A program made the position numbers and the translations under genes. Under the pieces are notes generated by a model. It was not told where the DNA came from and did no database searches. It saw nothing but the letters and a program-made list of their open reading frames with translations. Positions 59,135-64,000 of a stretch of DNA of 64,000 nt are shown piece after piece; position 1 is the stretch's first letter, and the number at the start of each line of letters is the position of its first letter. The DNA comes from Hornefia porci (GTDB lineage: Bacteria > Bacillota > Clostridia > Peptostreptococcales > Anaerovoracaceae), in contig NZ_MJIE01000001.1 of NCBI RefSeq assembly GCF_001940235.1, forward strand, positions 992,001-1,056,000, written 5' to 3'.

Positions 59135-59687
59135 TGAAATCCACCCTGACATTCCGGCGTTCCTCCTCGTTTTCCACCTCGAACATCGGTTTCCGGGTAT
59201 AATGGAAAACGTTTGCGATGATGTTGCTCGGGAACATCTGGCATTTGTTGTTAAAAATCTTGACGACCGCGTTGTAGTACTTCCTGGAGTTCGCGATCTC
59301 ATCCTCGATTCTCTGGAGCTGCGACTGCAGATCCATGAAATTCTGATTTGCCTTCAGATCCGGATACGCCTCCGAAATCGCGAAAAGAGATTTCAGCGTG
59401 CCGGACAGAATGTTCTCCGCCTGCGCTCGTTCCTCCACGGTCGACGCACTCTGCGCCATGTTGCGGGCCTCCACGACCTTCTGCAGTGTACCCGACTCAT
59501 GAGCCGCATACCCCTTGACCGTCTCCACGAGATTCGGAATCAGATCGTATCTCTTCTTCATGTACACGTCCATGGTGGCAAACGCCTCTTCACAGTTGTT
59601 GTTCGCCCGGACAAAGCCGTTGTACGCCGCAATCAGCCACACCACAATGACGCCGACGATGACAGCGATAATAATACCAGCAATCAT
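59127..59687 (-). CDS. LemA family protein
   Basis: The 186-residue protein has one N-terminal membrane helix (about 3-22), then a helical bundle with the LemA signatures NNCEEAFATMDVYMKKRYDLIPNLVETVKGYAAHE and YPDLKANQNFMDLQSQLQ. LemA proteins typically have the bulk of the protein outside the cytoplasmic membrane; their role is unknown. It starts four bases after the ung stop with GGGAGG inside ung. Confidence 0.93.
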   Translation of the reverse strand: MIAGIIIAVIVGVIVVWLIAAYNGFVRANNNCEEAFATMDVYMKKRYDLIPNLVETVKGYAAHESGTLQKVVEARNMAQSASTVEERAQAENILSGTLKSLFAISEAYPDLKANQNFMDLQSQLQRIEDEIANSRKYYNAVVKIFNNKCQMFPSNIIANVFHYTRKPMFEVENEEERRNVRVDFNA

Positions 59688-59691
59688 TCAA

Positions 59692-60369
59692 CTACCTCCC
59701 TGTCTCCCAGTTGACCGGCTCCTGACCGGTGCTGACCAGGAATTCATTCGCTCTGGAAAAGTACCGCCCTCCGAAAAACCCGTTATAGGCCGACAGCGGA
59801 CTGGGATGCGCTCCCGTGAGCACAAGATGTCTGCGGCTGGTGAGCAGAGGCCGTTTCGCCTTTGCGTTCCCTCCCCACAAAATAAATACCAGCGGTTTCT
59901 CCCGTTCGTTCAGCAGCTGGATGATCCGGTCTGTAAGAATCTCCCAGCCCCTGCCCTTGTGAGAGTTTGCCTGATGCTCCCTGACCGTGAGCACCGTATT
60001 CAGAAGAAGCACGCCGTCCTTCGCCCAGTTCACCAGGCTGCCGTTATCCCGGGGCGGCGGAGAGATTCCGAGATCCTCCTGCAGTTCCCTGAAAATATTC
60101 ACCAGCGACGGCGGCTGGGGAACGCCCGGCATCACGGAAAAAGCCAGTCCGTGCGCCTGTCCCTCTTCATGATACGGATCCTGCCCCAGAATCACAACCT
60201 TCACATCATTGTACGACGTATATTTCAGCGCATTGAAAATATCGTACATATCCGGATAAATTCTGCGGCTGCGGTACTCCCGGATCAGAAACTGCCTCAG
60301 CTTCTGATAGTAATCCTTATCAAATTCTCCCTTCAGGACTTCATCCCATTCATTTCCAATACTAACCAT
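59692..60369 (-). CDS. ung: Uracil-DNA glycosylase (family 1)
   Basis: Ung removes uracil from DNA. The 225-residue protein has the water-activating GQDPYHEEGQAHGLAFSV, LLLNTVLTV, and the DNA-intercalating HPSPLSAYNGFFG loop. The ATG at 60369 fits homologues in length. It is preceded by no RBS: TATAAT ends six bases before it, so the mRNA probably starts at or next to the A of ATG. A GTG at 60393 also lacks an RBS and lies inside the promoter. The gene heads an operon with lemA, DUF2207 and zincin genes. Confidence 0.95.
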   Translation of the reverse strand: MVSIGNEWDEVLKGEFDKDYYQKLRQFLIREYRSRRIYPDMYDIFNALKYTSYNDVKVVILGQDPYHEEGQAHGLAFSVMPGVPQPPSLVNIFRELQEDLGISPPPRDNGSLVNWAKDGVLLLNTVLTVREHQANSHKGRGWEILTDRIIQLLNEREKPLVFILWGGNAKAKRPLLTSRRHLVLTGAHPSPLSAYNGFFGGRYFSRANEFLVSTGQEPVNWETGR

Positions 60370-60375
60370 GTCACA

Positions 60376-60404
60376 ATTATACCTGAAAGACACATGAGAT
60401 TCAA
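60376..60404 (-). promoter_or_regulatory. Promoter of the ung operon, giving a probable leaderless mRNA
   Basis: TTGAAT (60404-60399), 17 bp, TATAAT (60381-60376) on the minus strand. The start codon's A is at 60369, seven bases from the -10. Confidence 0.75.
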
Positions 60405-60428
60405 GAGAAATGCAGAACGGGGCGGCTC

Positions 60429-61631
60429 TTAAAGGCGGAACGCTTCGGACAGCGCGATGACCGCTTCGTTCTTTTTGTCAGAATCGATCGCCGCGGAAAT
60501 CGAAATCTCCGAGGTCGTGATGTTATAATGCCGTATCCCGTTTTCCGCCAGCGTCGCAAAGGTTTTTCCGGCAACTCCCACATGGGTGGTCATACCCACG
60601 CCCACCAGCGAGACCAGGCAGATGTCTTCCTTTTTCATGACCTCCAGATTACAGAACCGGGAATTCCCGGCAAAGGCTTTGTCGATAACCTCGATATCTC
60701 CGCCGGAGCAGCTGAAGGACACCGCGCACGCATTTTCCGAATACGTCTGCTGTGAGATCACATCGACATTCACGCTGAGATCGCCCAGCATCTCAAACAA
60801 TTCTGACACCGCGTCTCCGCTGGTGGCGATATCCCTGATGGTATAAATCACGATGTCATCCGACACGCTGATTCCACTGACCGCGGCTTCCTGCACAATC
60901 ACACTTCTGTCCACAATGAATGTACCTCCAATCCTGTTTTCATTAAACGCCGGGCCCACAAAGACCTCGACGCCCAGTGTCTTCGCCAGCTCTATGGCTC
61001 CCGCCTCCAGATCCGTTTCGCCCAGCGCGGTCAGCTCCATCGCCTCTTCATAGCTTATTTTCGGAAACACGGTACGGCTCTCCGAAACCTTCGGATCCAC
61101 GACATAAACGCCCTCAGCATTTCCGTAGAGCTCGCAGCCGCATTTCAGACCGCCCGCAACCGCCACGGCCGTCGCGGCGGAACCGTATCGTCCCAGCCGG
61201 TCCTCCATGCCGAAATCGCCGAAGCCCTGAAATCCGGGAACGACCGCAACCTCACCGGCAAGAAACGCGTGCTCAATCCGGTCCAGCATAATCTCATGCT
61301 TTCCCCGGTACCGGTCCACGATATCCAGAGACTGCCCCCGGATGTCCTCAACCACGCGGGCTCCGACGCCCCTCTTTTCCAGAGCGCACGCCATCAGTGC
61401 CGCGGTCTGAAGCTCCGCCGCCGAAAAAAGCGCGTCCAGCTTGTCCCGGCTGATGTCCTCTCCAAAGGTTTCCGCCCGTTTCAGCGTCTGCTCCGCGATT
61501 TCATGCATCGACGCCATAACGAGCACCAGCCCGTCCACGCGGCTGCGGTATTCCGCCACATGATCCGCGATCCGGTTCAGATCCTCCATGTTTCTGAGGT
61601 ACTTCCCTCCATATTTCTGTACCAGATTCAT
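60429..61631 (-). CDS. Aspartate kinase family protein with altered active-site motifs
   Basis: The 400-residue protein has an amino-acid kinase domain and a C-terminal ACT pair (about 265-400), as in LysC. The N-terminal motif reads KYGGKYLRN where aspartokinases have KFGGTSV/SSV. The substrate motif reads LGRYGSAATA (R148, S151, A152) where they have GRGGSDTTA, so the aspartate-contacting Asp is Ala. The ATP region LYGNAEGVYVVDPKV replaces LYTDVDGVYTADPR. E73 is retained. The ATG at 61631 has GGAGG upstream. It may be a real but divergent aspartokinase, an enzyme for another substrate, or a regulatory homologue. It is monocistronic. Confidence 0.8.
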   Translation of the reverse strand: MNLVQKYGGKYLRNMEDLNRIADHVAEYRSRVDGLVLVMASMHEIAEQTLKRAETFGEDISRDKLDALFSAAELQTAALMACALEKRGVGARVVEDIRGQSLDIVDRYRGKHEIMLDRIEHAFLAGEVAVVPGFQGFGDFGMEDRLGRYGSAATAVAVAGGLKCGCELYGNAEGVYVVDPKVSESRTVFPKISYEEAMELTALGETDLEAGAIELAKTLGVEVFVGPAFNENRIGGTFIVDRSVIVQEAAVSGISVSDDIVIYTIRDIATSGDAVSELFEMLGDLSVNVDVISQQTYSENACAVSFSCSGGDIEVIDKAFAGNSRFCNLEVMKKEDICLVSLVGVGMTTHVGVAGKTFATLAENGIRHYNITTSEISISAAIDSDKKNEAVIALSEAFRL

Positions 61632-61680
61632 AGCTCCTCCATTTTCTTCCGGTTCTTCACAACCCTGTCTTATATCGGAT

Positions 61681-61708
61681 ATTCTAACATAATCACACAA
61701 TTTAACAA
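61681..61708 (-). promoter_or_regulatory. Promoter of the aspartokinase-like gene
   Basis: TTGTTA (61708-61703), 16 bp, TAGAAT (61686-61681) on the minus strand, 50 bp before the start. Confidence 0.6.
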
Positions 61709-61773
61709 GTCTTTTTTTGTTATTTTTAACAAAAAATATTGTGCGCCGCCTTCGCGGAAAATACTGTCCGGCA

Positions 61774-61802
61774 TTTACATTTCCTCTCCGCAAGTATATA
61801 AT
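61774..61802 (+). promoter_or_regulatory. Promoter of the radical SAM/ACT/DUF711 operon
   Basis: TTTACA (61774-61779), 17 bp, TATAAT (61797-61802) on the plus strand, divergent from the aspartokinase-like gene. Confidence 0.7.
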
Positions 61803-61821
61803 GTTGGCAGCGTTATCCCGC

Positions 61822-61907
61822 CGGCTGCTGCACCGGCAGGCATCTTGCGACAGACACCGCATTGGCGCTCACCTCGCACCAGATGCCCCATCGGCTGCTG
61901 CACCGGC
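61822..61907 (+). repeat. Direct repeat with nested inverted repeat in the leader
   Basis: CGGCTGCTGCACCGGC occurs at 61822-61837 and 61892-61907, 70 bp apart. Between the copies GGCATCT (61839-61845) pairs with AGATGCC (61881-61887). The transcribed leader can therefore fold into a sizeable stem-loop before the RBS at 61921. Confidence 0.7.
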
Positions 61908-61942
61908 GACGAAAACACAAAAAGGAGGAAGCTGAAACCGAT

Positions 61943-62992
61943 ATGAAGAAGCATGCGATCATCCCGATATTCATTCCGCATCTCGGATGCCCCCACAGCT
62001 GTATTTTCTGCGATCAGCGCACGATTACGGCTCATACGGCGCCCGTCAGCGAGGATGAAGTCACGGAAACCATTGAAACCTGGCTTTCCACACTGGAACA
62101 CGTGGAGACGCGGGAGATCGCCTTCTACGGCGGAAGCTTCACAGCCATTCCCATGGAACTCCAGAACCGGTACCTGCGGATCGCCGGACGATACAAGGAG
62201 AGCGGCAGGATTCACAAAATTCATCTGTCCACCCGGCCGGATGCCATCGACCCGCACATTCTGGAAAATCTCAGAGAACACAGCGTTGATACCATCGAGC
62301 TGGGCGTGCAGTCCTTCGACGACCGGGTTCTAGCCCTGAGCCGGCGCGGGCATGACAGTGCCGACGTTTACCGGAGCGCCCGCATGATACAGGAATACGG
62401 CTTCGAACTGGGAATCCAGCTGATGATCGGGCTTCCCGGTGACAGCCCGGAGGCCTGCATCCGCAGTGCCCGTGAGACGGTCCTCCTCCGCCCGCAGATC
62501 GCCCGGCTCTATCCCGTCATCGTCATCGAAAACACCGGTCTGTATCATTTGTGGCAGAATGGCGGCTATCGTCCGCTCACACAGCAGGAGGCGGTGATGT
62601 GGACAAAGGAAATGTACAAGATCCTGGACGCCGCCGGCATAAATATTATCCGGGTGGGGCTGAAAAGCAGCGACCTGATCCGATCGGGAGGGAGCATCGC
62701 GGGAACCACCTTTCATCCCGCCTTCCGGCAGCTGGTGGAGGGGGAAATCGCAAAGGAGCGAATCGAAGAGCAGCTCGCCGCACTCGGTTTTGTTCCCTGC
62801 AGCAGCAGAAATCCGAAGAGGGAAGTCCTGTGCATGGCAAACGCCCGCGGACTCTCGAATCTCGTGGGGAACGGAGGCCGCAACCGCCAATATTTCCTTG
62901 ATAAATACCCCGGGATTGTTTTATCATATAGAGTATGCAATGAATTACACGATGGTGAATACATCGCGAGAATAAAGGGAGACAAACAATGA
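61943..62992 (+). CDS. Radical SAM protein, Elp3-like
   Basis: The 349-residue protein has the radical SAM motif near the N-terminus with an unusual spacing, LGCPHSCIFCDQR (CxxxCxxC), then FYGGSFTAIP and ELGVQSFDDRVL. These are typical of the Elp3-related radical SAM proteins. The C-terminal acetyltransferase domain of Elp3 is missing. The ATG at 61943 gives the family N-terminus; AAAGGAGG lies 14 bases upstream, a long spacing. The function is unknown; tRNA modification is a guess from the family name. Its stop overlaps the ACT gene by four bases. Confidence 0.85.
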   Translation: MKKHAIIPIFIPHLGCPHSCIFCDQRTITAHTAPVSEDEVTETIETWLSTLEHVETREIAFYGGSFTAIPMELQNRYLRIAGRYKESGRIHKIHLSTRPDAIDPHILENLREHSVDTIELGVQSFDDRVLALSRRGHDSADVYRSARMIQEYGFELGIQLMIGLPGDSPEACIRSARETVLLRPQIARLYPVIVIENTGLYHLWQNGGYRPLTQQEAVMWTKEMYKILDAAGINIIRVGLKSSDLIRSGGSIAGTTFHPAFRQLVEGEIAKERIEEQLAALGFVPCSSRNPKREVLCMANARGLSNLVGNGGRNRQYFLDKYPGIVLSYRVCNELHDGEYIARIKGDKQ

Positions 62993-63264
62993 ACGAAACA
63001 CAGAAAGCAGTCGTTACTGTCATCGGCAGGGATATGGTCGGAATTCTGGCCAGGGTTTCCACCGCGGCAGCAGAGGGAAACGCAAATGTCATGGAAGTGA
63101 CTCAGTCCGTTCTGGACGGTTATTTCTGCATGATCATGATCATCGACATCACGGAGGCGACCCGGTCCATCGAAGAGCTTCAGGACAGCATCCGCACAGC
63201 CGTACCCGACATGCAGGTCCATGTCATGCACGAGAACATCTTCAATTCGATGCACCGGATCTAG
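62989..63264 (+). CDS. ACT domain-containing protein (UPF0237 type)
   Basis: The 91-residue protein is a single ACT domain ([18 protein letters not shown]..., [20 protein letters not shown]). It is commonly encoded directly before a DUF711/PFL-family gene, as here, and may bind an amino acid or regulate its partner. It overlaps the radical SAM gene by four bases. Confidence 0.93.
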   Translation: MNETQKAVVTVIGRDMVGILARVSTAAAEGNANVMEVTQSVLDGYFCMIMIIDITEATRSIEELQDSIRTAVPDMQVHVMHENIFNSMHRI

Positions 63265-63283
63265 GAAAGGGGGTGGGAACAGT

Positions 63284-64000
63284 ATGCTGAATATGAGCGA
63301 CATCATGGAAACCATCACCATGATCCGGGAGGAAAATCTGGACATCCGGACCATTACTATGGGGATTTCCCTGATCGACTGCGCCGACGCGGACATCGAC
63401 CGGTCCTGTGAAAAAATCTACCGGAAAATCTATTCTCACGCGAAGGATCTGGTACGAACCGGTGAAGTCATCGAGAAGAAATACGGTATTCCTATAGTGA
63501 ACAAGCGTATCTCTGTCACTCCCGTTTCGATTCTGACCGGAGTCAGCGGCGGCGATCCCGTAAAATACGCCCGGACGCTGGACCGGGTTGCGCACGATGT
63601 GGGCGTGGATTTTCTGGGCGGCTATTCCGCGCTGGTGCAGAAGGGATTCAGCGCCGGCGACCGGGAACTGATCGATTCCATCCCGCAGGCGCTTGCGGAA
63701 ACGGAGCTTGTCTGTTCCTCCGTCAACATCGGTTCCACCAAGGCGGGGATCAATATGGACGCGGTAAGCCTGATGGGAGAAAAGATCCGTGAGGCCGCAG
63801 AGCTCACAAAGGACCGTCAGTGCATCGGCGACGCCAAGCTGGTTGTATTCTGTAACGCCGTGGAGGACAATCCCTTTATGGCAGGGGCCTTCCACGGAAT
63901 CACGGAGGCCGACACAGTTGTCAGCGTCGGCGTGTCGGGTCCAGGCGTGGTCCGCTCCGTACTGTCGAAAATGCCTAAGGACGCTCCCCTGAACGAGGTG
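63284..64000 (+). CDS. PFL/DUF711 (UPF0210) family protein, 3' end outside window
   Basis: 239 residues are visible of a protein that is usually about 450. It begins [23 protein letters not shown] and contains [17 protein letters not shown] and [16 protein letters not shown], the UPF0210 signatures. The family is related in sequence to glycyl-radical-like PFL folds, but its role is not established. AAAGGGGG precedes the ATG. The open end is due to the window edge, not truncation. Confidence 0.93.
   Translation, partial: MLNMSDIMETITMIREENLDIRTITMGISLIDCADADIDRSCEKIYRKIYSHAKDLVRTGEVIEKKYGIPIVNKRISVTPVSILTGVSGGDPVKYARTLDRVAHDVGVDFLGGYSALVQKGFSAGDRELIDSIPQALAETELVCSSVNIGSTKAGINMDAVSLMGEKIREAAELTKDRQCIGDAKLVVFCNAVEDNPFMAGAFHGITEADTVVSVGVSGPGVVRSVLSKMPKDAPLNEV

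Overview
The window is a gene-dense, fairly GC-rich chromosomal segment of an anaerobic Gram-positive bacterium, most likely class Clostridia. The Anaerovoracaceae/Family XIII area is a guess from gene content, not a computed placement. Supporting signs are ribonuclease Y, RadC, NrdR, HisZ with short HisG, the infC-rpmI-rplT operon, an AUU-started infC, strong AGGAGG ribosome binding sites, TTGACA/TATAAT promoters, CDP-glycerol polymer enzymes, secreted proteins with Lys/Tyr-rich C-terminal repeats, and many oxygen-sensitive Fe-S or radical-SAM proteins. I saw no insertion sequence, prophage, CRISPR array, rRNA or tRNA.

Layout. 0-11 kb (minus strand): thiI and its cysteine desulfurase, ribonuclease Y, a radC / MinD-like ATPase / CDP-glycerol transferase operon, nrdR-cmk, and a membrane-anchored trigger-factor-like foldase. 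11.1-11.3 kb: a candidate free-standing small RNA on the plus strand with a consensus promoter and terminator. 11.3-18.3 kb: a histidine operon (hisZ-G-C-B-H-A-F-IE plus a PHP histidinol phosphatase) that lacks hisD. 18.4-22.4 kb: a small Cys-rich membrane protein, the GGGtGRT protein with a NifU-like scaffold, and a radical SAM enzyme. 22.5-32.6 kb: a probable nickel region with a Fur-family regulator, a 10-TM heavy-metal exporter family protein, the nickel-pincer cofactor genes larE-larB-larC (followed in the same operon by a DUF3842 gene and coaBC), and a divergent nickel/cobalt ECF importer. Both the regulator/exporter promoter and the importer promoter carry paired TTGCAA hexamers resembling the Nur box. 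The importer leader also ends in a terminator that abuts its ribosome binding site. LarA itself is not in the window.

32.6-37.8 kb: a PucR-type regulator divergent from an MFS transporter, a short-chain dehydrogenase and an aldo-keto reductase fused to a 2[4Fe-4S] ferredoxin, probably one inducible uptake-and-redox pathway. 38-46.9 kb: three large secreted proteins of lower GC, two of which contain DUF5722 TIM-barrel-like domains with a conserved Glu pair typical of clan GH-A glycosidases. One of these is fused to a calcineurin-like phosphoesterase, and a repeated Ig-like module links it to the third protein. 47.3-48.7 kb: infC-rpmI-rplT with an L20-type antitermination leader. 48.8-64 kb: a Na+/alanine symporter, pyruvate carboxylase, BipA and MscS, an ung-lemA-DUF2207-zincin operon whose first gene looks leaderless, a divergent aspartokinase-like protein, and an Elp3-like radical SAM gene followed by an ACT-domain/DUF711 pair cut by the window end.

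The best candidates for something undescribed are the TTGCAA-linked nickel region with its orphan leader, the DUF5722/phosphoesterase surface locus, the small RNA at 11.2 kb, and an AT-rich structured element at 24.4-24.6 kb. Gene starts were moved from the longest reading frame wherever a clear ribosome binding site decided the matter; the entries say so.
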